Source: an uncultured Verrucomicrobiota bacterium
Lineage (GTDB): Bacteria; Verrucomicrobiota; Kiritimatiellia; CAIQIC01; Lenti-01
Assembly: GCA_937872095.1 (NCBI GenBank)
Contig: CALMNW010000075.1
Location: 62,001-126,000 of the forward strand
Length of the DNA: 64,000 nt
Direction of reading: 5' to 3'
The notes under the pieces were generated by a model. The model did not search any database and had not been told where the DNA came from. It saw only the letters and a list, made by a program, of their open reading frames with translations. A program made the translations under genes and the position numbers. Shown piece after piece: positions 35,418 to 42,684 of this stretch. Position 1 is the first letter of the stretch. Each line of letters starts with the position of its first letter.

Positions 35418-36101
35418 ATGGCGAAAACAGCTTCTTGGATGAAAAAGGGTTGGGTGGCCGTGGCGGCGGTCGCGCTGGCGGCGGGTTGCGAAACGTCCAC
35501 GCTGGACGATGAGGGAACGCTCACGCTGGACCAGTTGAATGGGCTCGCATCGACGAACGTCGCGGTGACCGTGACGACCACGCCGACGACGGAAACGGAG
35601 ACGACGTCCACCGGGACGACAACCACGCCGACGACGGAAACAACGCCCACCGGCACGACGACCACGACGGGAACGGGCACGACGACCACCACCAGCCTGT
35701 GGCCCGCGGAAATCACCGGGACGGTGAAGTTCCTGGGATCGGACGTGTCCAGTTGGCCCGTGACGGCCAGCCTGAACGCCAGCGTCAGCGGCGGCCGGGT
35801 CAACCTGCCCTATAGCAAGGCGAAGGTGTGGCCGGCGTCGGACGGCATGAACGCGAACCCCTGGGTGTTCGTGAATCTCAACGGCCAGTGGTACGCGGCC
35901 ACGTGGGAATATCTCCGCTACGGGCAGACCATGAAAGACATGCGGGGCAAGAGCTGGGGCGGCCACATCAAGGTGGCGCCGCTGAGCTCGTGGGAGCCCC
36001 GGGCCGGCGAGCGGATCGGCCTGATGGTCAGCGGGCTGGCGCGCGGCGGATTGAGCAACGTGCGGGAGCGCAGCAACGTCTGCATGGTCACCTGGAACTA
36101 G
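35418..36101 (+). CDS. Lipoprotein with Thr-rich linker, unknown function
   Basis: The 227-residue product has a lipobox (Ala-Leu-Ala-Ala-Gly-Cys), a short acidic segment, and a low-complexity linker of Thr with Glu, Pro and Gly (about residues 50-92). The linker is encoded by ACG/ACC-rich DNA, so it may vary in length. A globular C-terminal domain (about 95-227) follows, with aromatic-rich text such as NPWVFVNLNGQWYAATWEYL and two Trp-Gly/Glu turns. No family is recognised. GAGGAG lies upstream of the start, and an AT-rich stretch near 35320-35345, unusual for this window, may hold its promoter. Confidence 0.6.
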   Translation: MAKTASWMKKGWVAVAAVALAAGCETSTLDDEGTLTLDQLNGLASTNVAVTVTTTPTTETETTSTGTTTTPTTETTPTGTTTTTGTGTTTTTSLWPAEITGTVKFLGSDVSSWPVTASLNASVSGGRVNLPYSKAKVWPASDGMNANPWVFVNLNGQWYAATWEYLRYGQTMKDMRGKSWGGHIKVAPLSSWEPRAGERIGLMVSGLARGGLSNVRERSNVCMVTWN

Positions 36102-36109
36102 CCGCGGAA

Positions 36110-36850
36110 ATGGGAGCGCGCCGGAAGGATGTTCCTCGCGTTCCCTCGGCCGCGGACGTTCGGCGAGAACTCCGGCGGCATCGCGATCCGGCGCAGGCTT
36201 CGGTCCTGCGCCGTTTTTTCAAGACGGGTCCGGGGGAATACGGCGCGGGCGATGAATTCTGGGGCTTGAAGGTTCCGCAGACGCGCGCGGTCCTGGCCCG
36301 GTTTGCCGAAGTGCCGTTGGGCGTCGTCGGGACGCTGCTGGATTCGCCCGTGCACGAAGTCCGCCTGTTCGGCGTCTTGGCGCTGGTGCGGGCCTATGCG
36401 CGCGGGGGGGCGGCGGCCCGCGCGGAAATCTTCGGGTTCTATCTGGCGCGCGCGGCGCGGATCAACAATTGGGATTTGGTGGATGCGAGCGCGCCGGGCA
36501 TCGTGGGGCGCCATCTGCCGCCGGGGCAGGGCCGGCGCGTGCTGGGCCGGCTGGCGCGATCGGAGAATCTGTGGGAGCGGCGCATCGCGATGGTGGCGAC
36601 GCTCGAGCACGTCCGGCGCGGCGACCTGTCCAATGTCTTTTGGCTGGCGGCGCGGGGACTGGACGATCCGGAAGACCTGATGCACAAGGCGACGGGCTGG
36701 ATGTTGCGCGAAGCCGGCAAGCGCCAGGCGTCCGCCTTGCGGGATTTTCTCGCGCGCCACGCGGCGAAAATGCCGCGCACCATGTTGCGCTACGCCATCG
36801 AAAAATTCCCGCCGGCCGAACGGCGAAAGTGGCTGGCGCGGCGCGAATAG
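36110..36850 (+). CDS. AlkD-type DNA alkylation repair protein
   Basis: The 246-residue protein starts at an ATG 8 bases after the previous stop and is built of HEAT-like helix pairs. AlkD-family features are seen: Gly-Val-Lys/Leu-Lys-Val-Pro-x-x-Arg, ASN/AsnAsnTrpAspLeuValAsp-x-Ser-Ala-Pro, and Ser-Glu-Asn-Leu-Trp-Glu-Arg-Arg-Ile-Ala-Met-Val. Characterised members remove positively charged N3/N7 alkyl purines without base flipping. It is slightly short at the C-terminus but complete. Function here is inferred from the family. Confidence 0.88.
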   Translation: MGARRKDVPRVPSAADVRRELRRHRDPAQASVLRRFFKTGPGEYGAGDEFWGLKVPQTRAVLARFAEVPLGVVGTLLDSPVHEVRLFGVLALVRAYARGGAAARAEIFGFYLARAARINNWDLVDASAPGIVGRHLPPGQGRRVLGRLARSENLWERRIAMVATLEHVRRGDLSNVFWLAARGLDDPEDLMHKATGWMLREAGKRQASALRDFLARHAAKMPRTMLRYAIEKFPPAERRKWLARRE

Positions 36851-36938
36851 GTCCAATTTCCTTTACAAAACGGGGGGAAGGGGTGTAAAACCTCCGGCCG
36901 AACGTTCGTTATACGCCTATTGTCACATAAGGAAACAC

Positions 36939-37775
36939 ATGCAACCGGTCATCAATCTCTTGGTCCAGCTTCAGGAACTCATCATCGCCCGCGCCCAGCA
37001 GGAGGCGGGGATGCCCGGAGCCCAGCTGGACCAGCTGGACGCGTCCATCGCCTCCCTCACCAAGGAGATTCCCTCCGACGTGTCCCTGCAGTTCTCGCGG
37101 TTGCTGCAGAAGAGCCCGCTGGCCATCGTGCCGGTGGTCAACGGCGTCTGCACGGCCTGCGGCATGGCGCTGCCGGTCTCGCTGGTGCACCAGGTGCACG
37201 CCGCCGAAAAAATCTACCATTGCCCCGCCTGCGCCCGCCTGCTGTTCCATCGCGCGTCCAGCGCGCGCAACACGCGCAAGGCGCCCCGGCGGAGCGATCC
37301 GCCCAAGGTCGGCATCGAGCGGTTCTCCGCCGAGTCGCTGATGATCCCGGCGCTGAAAGGCGCGGATCGCGATTCGATCCTGGCCGAGATGTGCCAGAAG
37401 CTGGCGGATGAAGGCTTCGTGGACGACGCCGGCAAGCTGCTGGAATCCGCGCTGAAGCGCGAGGCGATCGTCTCGACCGCGGTGGAAAACGGCCTGGCGT
37501 TTCCCCACGTGCGCAGCATCGAAGGCGGGGCGCTGACCTTGGCGCTGGGCATCGCGCCCAAGGGCGTCAAGTTCGATCCGGCCGGCAAGGCCAACACCCG
37601 CATCGTGTTTTTCATGGTGATTCCCACGGCGGCCAGCGCGTTCTACCTGAAGCTCCTCTCCGGCTTGGCGCAGGTGTTCCAGAAGGACGAGAACCGCGAC
37701 AAGCTGCTGGAAGCGGATTCTCCCGAGAAGCTCTGGAAGGCGCTGATGAAGACGACGCGCCTCGCCATCCAGTAA
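36939..37775 (+). CDS. Zinc-ribbon / PTS EIIA fusion protein
   Basis: This 278-residue protein has two parts. The N-terminal part (about 1-105) is a helical hairpin followed by a C4 zinc ribbon with Cys71-x2-Cys74 and Cys95-x2-Cys98, like the CT398/DUF-type ribbon proteins. The C-terminal part (about 125-275) is a fructose/mannitol-type PTS EIIA domain with the phosphorylatable His190 in Val-Glu-Asn-Gly-Leu-Ala-Phe-Pro-His-Val-Arg. No EIIB, EIIC, HPr or EI gene lies nearby, so a PtsN-like regulatory role is more likely than sugar uptake. Shikimate kinase follows 25 bases later. Confidence 0.82.
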   Translation: MQPVINLLVQLQELIIARAQQEAGMPGAQLDQLDASIASLTKEIPSDVSLQFSRLLQKSPLAIVPVVNGVCTACGMALPVSLVHQVHAAEKIYHCPACARLLFHRASSARNTRKAPRRSDPPKVGIERFSAESLMIPALKGADRDSILAEMCQKLADEGFVDDAGKLLESALKREAIVSTAVENGLAFPHVRSIEGGALTLALGIAPKGVKFDPAGKANTRIVFFMVIPTAASAFYLKLLSGLAQVFQKDENRDKLLEADSPEKLWKALMKTTRLAIQ

Positions 37776-37800
37776 AGGGCGGGCGTCCGCGGAGCGCCGG

Positions 37801-38319
37801 ATGGACATCCGGGAAAATCTGGTGCTGCTGGGGTTCATGGGGACGGGCAAAAGCGCGGTCGGGCGCCGCGTCGCGGCGCTGGCCGGCGCGCCGTTTTTCG
37901 AAATGGACGCGGAGCTGGAGCGCCGCGCCGGCAAATCCATCGCCCGCATCTTCGCGGAAGACGGCGAACCGGCGTTCCGCGACCTGGAATCGCGGCTGGC
38001 GGAAGAATGGGGGCAGAAGGAAGGCGCGGTCATTTCCTGCGGCGGCGGCGCGGTGCTGCGCGAGGAAAACCTGCGGGCGCTGGGCGCGAACGGGCGGCTG
38101 GTCTGCCTGACCGCGCGGCCGGAGGTGATCCTGGCGCGCACCTCGCGCTCGAAGAAGCGGCCGCTGCTGGCCGGGGAGGATCCCGAAACGAAGATCCGCG
38201 ACCTGCTGGCGGCGCGCGCGCCGCACTACGCGAAAATCCCGCTGCAGGTCGACACGTCCGACGCGACCCTCGAAGATCTGGCGGCGCGCCTGCTCGGGCT
38301 CTGGAAGCAACCGGCCTGA
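37801..38319 (+). CDS. aroK: Shikimate kinase
   Basis: The 172-residue kinase phosphorylates shikimate in the chorismate pathway. The P-loop Gly-Phe-Met-Gly-Thr-Gly-Lys-Ser (about 11-18), Met-Asp-Ala-Glu-Leu-Glu (substrate Asp), Phe-Arg-Asp-Leu-Glu-Ser (substrate Arg), and Cys-Gly-Gly-Gly-Ala-Val (about 78-83) are all present, followed by the lid with Arg-Pro-Leu-Leu. Length is standard. No other aro gene is adjacent. Confidence 0.95.
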   Translation: MDIRENLVLLGFMGTGKSAVGRRVAALAGAPFFEMDAELERRAGKSIARIFAEDGEPAFRDLESRLAEEWGQKEGAVISCGGGAVLREENLRALGANGRLVCLTARPEVILARTSRSKKRPLLAGEDPETKIRDLLAARAPHYAKIPLQVDTSDATLEDLAARLLGLWKQPA

Positions 38320-38375
38320 CGTCCGCCGCGCTTTCGGATTGGGTTGGGCGGGGAAACGGGGCATACTGATCGATC

Positions 38376-39665
38376 ATGTGGCGCTACGTGGCCAGACGGT
38401 TGTGGCAGGCGATCCCGACGGTGGCCGGGGTCGTGCTGATCACGTTCGTTTTGTTCAACGTGGTGGGGGGCAGTCCCGCGGCGATGGTGCTCGGGCAGAA
38501 CGCGGGGGCGCGCTCGCTGGAGGAATTCGACGCGGCGCGGGGCTACGACAAGCCGCTGTTTTTCGGCAACTGGACGGACACCCGCGCGCTGGACGCGGTG
38601 GATTTCGAAACCGCCGCGCCGGGCGTCCGCGCGCAGTGGGGCGCGGGCGAGAGCGGTTGGCTGCGGCTGGAGGACGGCCAGGAGCTGGCGCTTCCCTTCG
38701 CGTTCCAGCCGCCCGCCGGCGAACGCTGGCGCCTGACGATCGCAGGCCGCGGAGCGGGTTTTCCACGGTGTGGAAAAAAGTTTTCCACGCTATGGAAAAA
38801 TTCGGGCGATTTTTCCACGGTATGGAAAAAAATTTTCCACGGTATGGAAAAACCGGCGTTCCGCGCGGAAGGCGGTTCCGCGGAAATCCGGAGCGTGAAG
38901 CTGGAGAAGGCGACGCGGCATTTCTTCGATAGCCAGCTGGTGGACTACGCGGGTCGGATGTTGCGGCTGGATTTCGGCACGAGCACGAGCCTGAACCAGC
39001 CCGTGTGGAGCTTGCTCAAGGCCGGCATCGGGCCGAGCCTGGCGCTGACGGCGCCGATCCTGGTCGTGGAACTCGCCGTGAGCCTGACGCTGGCGCTGCT
39101 GTGCGCGTACCGGCGCGGCTCGTGGCTGGATCGCGGGCTCGTCGCCGTCTGCGTGGCGCTGATGAGCGTGAACTATCTGGTCTGGATCGTCTTCGGGCAG
39201 TACGTGCTGGCGTACCGGCTGGGGTGGTTTCCGGTGTGGGGCTTCGAGTCGTGGCGGAACCTGCTGTTGCCGGTTTTCATCGGCGTGGCGACGGGCCTGG
39301 GCGCGAACGTCCGCTTCTACCGCACGATCCTGCTGGAAGAGATGCACAAGGACTACGTGCGAACCGCCTTCGCGAAGGGCCTGGGCGAGGGGCGCGTGCT
39401 GTTCAAGCACGTGCTGAAGAACGCGCTGGGTCCGGTGATCGTCAACGTGTCGCTGGCCCTGCCGTTCCTCTACACGGGCAGTTTGCTGCTGGAGAGCTTT
39501 TTCGGGATTCCGGGACTGGGCTATCTGAGCCTGAACGCGATCCATTCGTCGGACGTGGACGTGGTGCGGGCGGTGGTGCTGGTCGGCGCGTTGCTGTTCA
39601 CGGCGGCGAACGTCTTGGCGGACGTCGCGCTGGCGTGGGTCGATCCGCGGGTGAAGCTGTCGTGA
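38376..39665 (+). CDS. OppB/DppB-type ABC permease with in-frame palindrome insertion
   Basis: The 429-residue permease has the usual first helix (about 8-30) and five C-terminal helices, with the dipeptide-permease EAA-like loop RTAFAKGLGEGRVLFKHVL. It is about 90-100 residues longer than DppB because the periplasmic loop after helix 1 is enlarged (about 38-195). About residues 128-159 of that loop are encoded by four palindromic repeat units and read as Phe/Ser/Thr/Trp/Lys and Phe-His-Gly-Met-Glu-Lys text. Its stop overlaps the GTG of the next permease gene. No binding protein or ATPase gene is adjacent. Confidence 0.87.
   Translation: MWRYVARRLWQAIPTVAGVVLITFVLFNVVGGSPAAMVLGQNAGARSLEEFDAARGYDKPLFFGNWTDTRALDAVDFETAAPGVRAQWGAGESGWLRLEDGQELALPFAFQPPAGERWRLTIAGRGAGFPRCGKKFSTLWKNSGDFSTVWKKIFHGMEKPAFRAEGGSAEIRSVKLEKATRHFFDSQLVDYAGRMLRLDFGTSTSLNQPVWSLLKAGIGPSLALTAPILVVELAVSLTLALLCAYRRGSWLDRGLVAVCVALMSVNYLVWIVFGQYVLAYRLGWFPVWGFESWRNLLLPVFIGVATGLGANVRFYRTILLEEMHKDYVRTAFAKGLGEGRVLFKHVLKNALGPVIVNVSLALPFLYTGSLLLESFFGIPGLGYLSLNAIHSSDVDVVRAVVLVGALLFTAANVLADVALAWVDPRVKLS
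38759..38852. repeat. Four palindromic units inside the permease gene
   Basis: Units TTTTCCACGGTGTGGAAAA, TTTTCCACGCTATGGAAAA and two copies of TTTTCCACGGTATGGAAAA lie in frame in the permease gene. The second and third are 30 bp apart and separated by TTCGGGCGA, like the spacers of the intergenic arrays. All four lack the TAG that the ACGTAG variants between genes carry, so the reading frame stays open. Confidence 0.95.
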
Positions 39666-40570
39666 GCGGCGCGGCGGACATCCGGGACGGCGCGGGCGTT
39701 TCGTTCGGGCGCGAGGCTTGGCGCCGCGTGTGGGCGAGCCGCGCGTCGCGCGCGTGCCTCGCGGTGCTGGCGATTTTCTTCCTGACGGCGTTGGCGGGCG
39801 AGATCGCGAACGACTGGTACGCGTGGCGGGACGCGACGCCGCCGTGGCAGCAGCAGGATTTGTCCGTTCGCTATCAGGCGCCCTGCGCGGAACACTGGCT
39901 GGGAACGGACGGGCTCGGGCGCGACGTGGGCTTGCGGCTGGCGCAGGGCGCGCGCATCGCGTTCCAGGTGGGCGTGGTATCGTCGTTGATCGCGATTCCC
40001 CTCGGCGTGCTGCTCGGGTGCCTCGGCGGCTATTTCGGCGGAAAGACGGACGACGCCGTGATCTGGCTGTCGACGACGTTCGCGTCGATTCCGGGCCTGT
40101 TGTTCGTGCTGGCGATCGCGATGGTGGTGGGCAAGGGACTGCTGGGGGTCTTCCTGGCCATCGGCCTGACGACGTGGGTGGGCACGTGCCGCCTGATCCG
40201 CGCGGAAACGCTGCGGCAGAAGGAGCGGGGCTACGTGCGGGCGGCGCGCGCGCTGGGGTTTTCGCACGGGCGGATTCTGTTCCGGCACATCCTGCCGAAC
40301 GTGGTCCACGTGGCGGTGGTGTCGTTCACGCTGCGTTTTCCGGCCGCCATCGGCACGGAGGTGTTCCTGAGCTTCCTGGGCATCGGCGCGCAGGGGCAAC
40401 CGAGCTGGGGCACGATGATTTCGTCGGCCCGCCTGCGCCTGTGGCAGGGCATGTGGTGGGAACTGGCGGCCGTGACGGCGGCGATCTTCGCCGTGGTGCT
40501 GGCGTTCAACCTGCTGGGCGACGCCCTGCGGGACGCGCTGGACCCCCGCCTGCGCGCCGCGCGGGACTGA
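39662..40570 (+). CDS. OppC/DppC-type ABC permease
   Basis: The 302-residue permease starts at a GTG that overlaps the previous stop (GTGA); no ATG fits the N-terminus. It has an N-terminal helix (about 27-47), a periplasmic segment with HWLGTDGLGRDVGLRLAQGAR (diagnostic of OppC/DppC), and five helices with the EAA loop YVRAARALGFSHGRILFRHILPN. With the gene upstream it forms the membrane channel of a peptide- or nickel-type importer. The ATPase and binding-protein genes are absent from both flanks. Confidence 0.9.
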   Translation: MSGAADIRDGAGVSFGREAWRRVWASRASRACLAVLAIFFLTALAGEIANDWYAWRDATPPWQQQDLSVRYQAPCAEHWLGTDGLGRDVGLRLAQGARIAFQVGVVSSLIAIPLGVLLGCLGGYFGGKTDDAVIWLSTTFASIPGLLFVLAIAMVVGKGLLGVFLAIGLTTWVGTCRLIRAETLRQKERGYVRAARALGFSHGRILFRHILPNVVHVAVVSFTLRFPAAIGTEVFLSFLGIGAQGQPSWGTMISSARLRLWQGMWWELAAVTAAIFAVVLAFNLLGDALRDALDPRLRAARD

Positions 40571-40594
40571 ACGGCGGATTTTCCGGCCGCGCCC

Positions 40595-40623
40595 TTGACA
40601 GGCCCGCGGGGGAATGGTTTATT
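40595..40623 (+). promoter_or_regulatory. Predicted sigma-70 promoter of leuA, giving a leaderless leader
   Basis: TTGACA is a perfect -35 box and TTTATT lies 17 bases downstream as a -10. Transcription would start near 40630-40633, at or just before the ATG of the leader peptide. No Shine-Dalgarno sequence is present there, which fits leaderless translation. Confidence 0.65.
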
Positions 40624-40632
40624 TCCCGCGTC

Positions 40633-40719
40633 ATGAAGATTCCGTCCATCCAAGACCTGCTTTCTCTCGCGTTGCGCGGCGACACCCGTGCCACGGCGGG
40701 CGGCGGGTGTTGCGTTTGA
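40633..40719 (+). CDS. Candidate leucine leader peptide of leuA
   Basis: This 28-codon frame ends 113 bases before leuA. Codons 9, 10, 12 and 14 are all Leu (CTG, CTT, CTC, TTG), and Ile occupies codons 3 and 6. The C-terminus is Gly-Gly-Gly-Cys-Cys-Val. The gene would be read from an almost leaderless transcript. A stalled ribosome at the Leu codons would leave 40695-40701 free to pair with the terminator's left arm, so low leucyl-tRNA would raise leuA expression. Confidence 0.65.
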   Translation: MKIPSIQDLLSLALRGDTRATAGGGCCV

Positions 40720-40759
40720 TGGAGTCCCCGGAACCGTCTTGTTCCCCGGAAAGCCCGCC
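40695..40759 (+). promoter_or_regulatory. Candidate antiterminator pairing of the leuA leader
   Basis: GGCGGGC at 40695-40701, within the end of the leader-peptide frame, is exactly complementary to GCCCGCC at 40753-40759, the left arm of the following terminator. The two structures exclude each other, as in classical amino-acid attenuators. Confidence 0.6.
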
Positions 40760-40784
40760 AAAACGGAAGTTTGGCGGGCGTTTT
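40753..40784 (+). terminator. Intrinsic terminator/attenuator upstream of leuA
   Basis: CCCGCCAAA pairs with TTTGGCGGG around ACGGAAG and is followed by CGTTTT. It lies after the leader peptide and 49 bases before leuA. The stem is strong; the T run is short. It could also end the permease transcript. Confidence 0.75.
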
Positions 40785-40832
40785 GTCGCCCGCGCCAAGG
40801 GATGAGCAGAGTCGATCAAGGAAACCAAGGAT

Positions 40833-42371
40833 ATGAAGAAGCCGGATCACGTGATTATTTTCGATACGACGCTGCGCGACGGGGAGCAATGCCCCGGAGC
40901 GAGCATGGGGCTGCACGAGAAGCTGCAGGTGGCGCGCCAGCTGGAGAAGCTGAACGTCGACATCATCGAGGCGGGTTTCCCGGCGGCGTCGCCGGGCGAC
41001 TTCGAGGCCGTGAAGCGGGTCGCCACCGAAATCAAGAAGTGCCGCATCGCGGGACTGGCCCGCTGCGTCAAGAACGACATCGAGAAATGCGCCGAGGCGC
41101 TGAAGCCGGCGGGCGACCGCGCGCGGATCCACGTGTTCCTGGCGACGAGCGCGATCCACCGCGAATTCAAGCTGAAGAAGGCGAAGGACGAGATCATCCG
41201 GCAGGCGGTCGAGGGCGTGACCTACGCCCGGAAGTTCTGCAAGGACGTGCAGTTCAGTCCCGAGGACGCCTCGCGCACCGAGCCGGAATTCCTGGCGGAG
41301 GTGGTCCGCGCGGTGATTGCGGCGGGCGCCTCGACGGTCAACATTCCCGACACGGTCGGGTTCACGGTCCCGCAGGAGTTCCGCAAGCTGCTGACGACCC
41401 TGCACGAGCACGTGCCGGAGCTGAAGGACGTGGTGGTGCACGTGCATTGCCACAACGACCTGGGCCTGGCGGTGGCCAACTCGCTGGCGGCGGTCGAAAG
41501 CGGAGCGCGCGGCGTGGAAGTGACGATCAACGGCATCGGCGAGCGCGCGGGCAACTGCTCGCTGGAGGAGCTGGTGATGGCGCTGAAGGTGCGCAACGAC
41601 CACTACGGCATCCAGTCGCGCGTGCGCACGCAGGAGCTGTTCCCGGCGAGCCGCCTGGTGAGCCAGCTGACGGGCATGATGGTGCAGCGCAACAAGGCCA
41701 TCGTGGGCGCCAACGCCTTCGCCCACGAATCCGGCATCCACCAGGACGGCATGCTCAAGCACCGCGAGACCTACGAGATCATGCGCCCCGAAGACGTGGG
41801 CGTGGTGACGGGCACGGATCTGGTGCTGGGCAAGCACAGCGGCCGCGCCGGCTTCTCGGCGCACCTGAACCGCATGGGCATCAAGGTCAGCGCGGAGCAG
41901 CTGCAGGGCGTGTACGACGCGTTCATCGCGCTGGCGGACAAGAAGAAGGTCGTGTACGACGACGACATCATCGAGCTGCTGCGCGAATTCATCTCGGACA
42001 TCCCGAAGGTCTACGCCATCAAGTGCCTGCAGGTGTCGGCGGGCAACCGCTCGATCCCGACGGCGACGGTGCAGATCGAAAAGGCCGGCCAGGTGACGCA
42101 GGATTCCGCGACGGGGTCCGGCCCGGTGGAAGCCGCGCTGAAGGCCATCGACCGCATCACCGGCGTCAAGGGCGAGCTGAAATCGTTCGCGATGCAGGCG
42201 GTGACGCACGGGGAAGACGCCCTGGGCGAGGCCTCCGTGCAGGTGAAGTACGGCGACGACCTGGTGGCCGCGAAGGGTTCGGACATCGACATCGTGATGG
42301 CGTCGGCGAAGGCCTACGTCAACGCGCTGAACCGGCATCTGTTCATCGAGAAGGGCGCCGGCAAGGCCTAA
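40833..42371 (+). CDS. leuA: 2-isopropylmalate synthase
   Basis: The 512-residue enzyme condenses 2-oxoisovalerate with acetyl-CoA, the first step of leucine synthesis. The TIM barrel has FDTTLRDGEQCPGASM, Glu-Ala-Gly-Phe-Pro-Ala-Ala-Ser-Pro-Gly-Asp, and the metal-binding His205-Cys-His207-Asn-Asp, with Asn-Gly-Ile-Gly-Glu-Arg-Ala-Gly-Asn. The C-terminal regulatory LeuA_dimer domain (about 390-505) that binds leucine is present, so feedback inhibition is expected besides the transcript attenuation upstream. No other leu or ilv gene is in the window. Confidence 0.95.
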   Translation: MKKPDHVIIFDTTLRDGEQCPGASMGLHEKLQVARQLEKLNVDIIEAGFPAASPGDFEAVKRVATEIKKCRIAGLARCVKNDIEKCAEALKPAGDRARIHVFLATSAIHREFKLKKAKDEIIRQAVEGVTYARKFCKDVQFSPEDASRTEPEFLAEVVRAVIAAGASTVNIPDTVGFTVPQEFRKLLTTLHEHVPELKDVVVHVHCHNDLGLAVANSLAAVESGARGVEVTINGIGERAGNCSLEELVMALKVRNDHYGIQSRVRTQELFPASRLVSQLTGMMVQRNKAIVGANAFAHESGIHQDGMLKHRETYEIMRPEDVGVVTGTDLVLGKHSGRAGFSAHLNRMGIKVSAEQLQGVYDAFIALADKKKVVYDDDIIELLREFISDIPKVYAIKCLQVSAGNRSIPTATVQIEKAGQVTQDSATGSGPVEAALKAIDRITGVKGELKSFAMQAVTHGEDALGEASVQVKYGDDLVAAKGSDIDIVMASAKAYVNALNRHLFIEKGAGKA

Positions 42372-42393
42372 GCGGCGTTTCCGGACGTACAAT

Positions 42394-42430
42394 CTCCCGG
42401 CCTGCGCGCAAGCGGGCCGGGAGTTTTTTT
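42394..42430 (+). terminator. Rho-independent terminator after leuA
   Basis: CTCCCGGCC pairs with GGCCGGGAG around a 12-base loop and is followed by seven T, 22 bases after the leuA stop. Confidence 0.92.
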
Positions 42431-42684
42431 ATGGCGCCTAGAAAATCGCCCGCATTCCAAGGCGCGGACGTTCGACTCCGCGCAGTTTTCCGCCGGGCGG
42501 AAAATTCGGATGAAACGTTATCCGGCAACGGTTTGGCGGCTGCCCTGCCGGGCCGGACCCGGATTGGCCGCGTCTGCACCTGGCGGCGTAGCGGGCGCGA
42601 AAAAGGGTTTTCCTGCGGGAGGAGACGTGGCACGATGTCCGACGTAGGCGTCGCGCGCAAGCGGCGCTTCAAGGAGGATCCGCC
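42431..42684 (+). other. Non-coding gap before the SPFH genes
   Basis: Between leuA and the first SPFH gene lie 313 bases; the first part holds the leuA terminator. I see no convincing gene in the rest. The last bases contain AAGGAGG, the ribosome site of the SPFH gene, and the region must carry its promoter, but no clear -35/-10 pair stands out. Confidence 0.5.
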
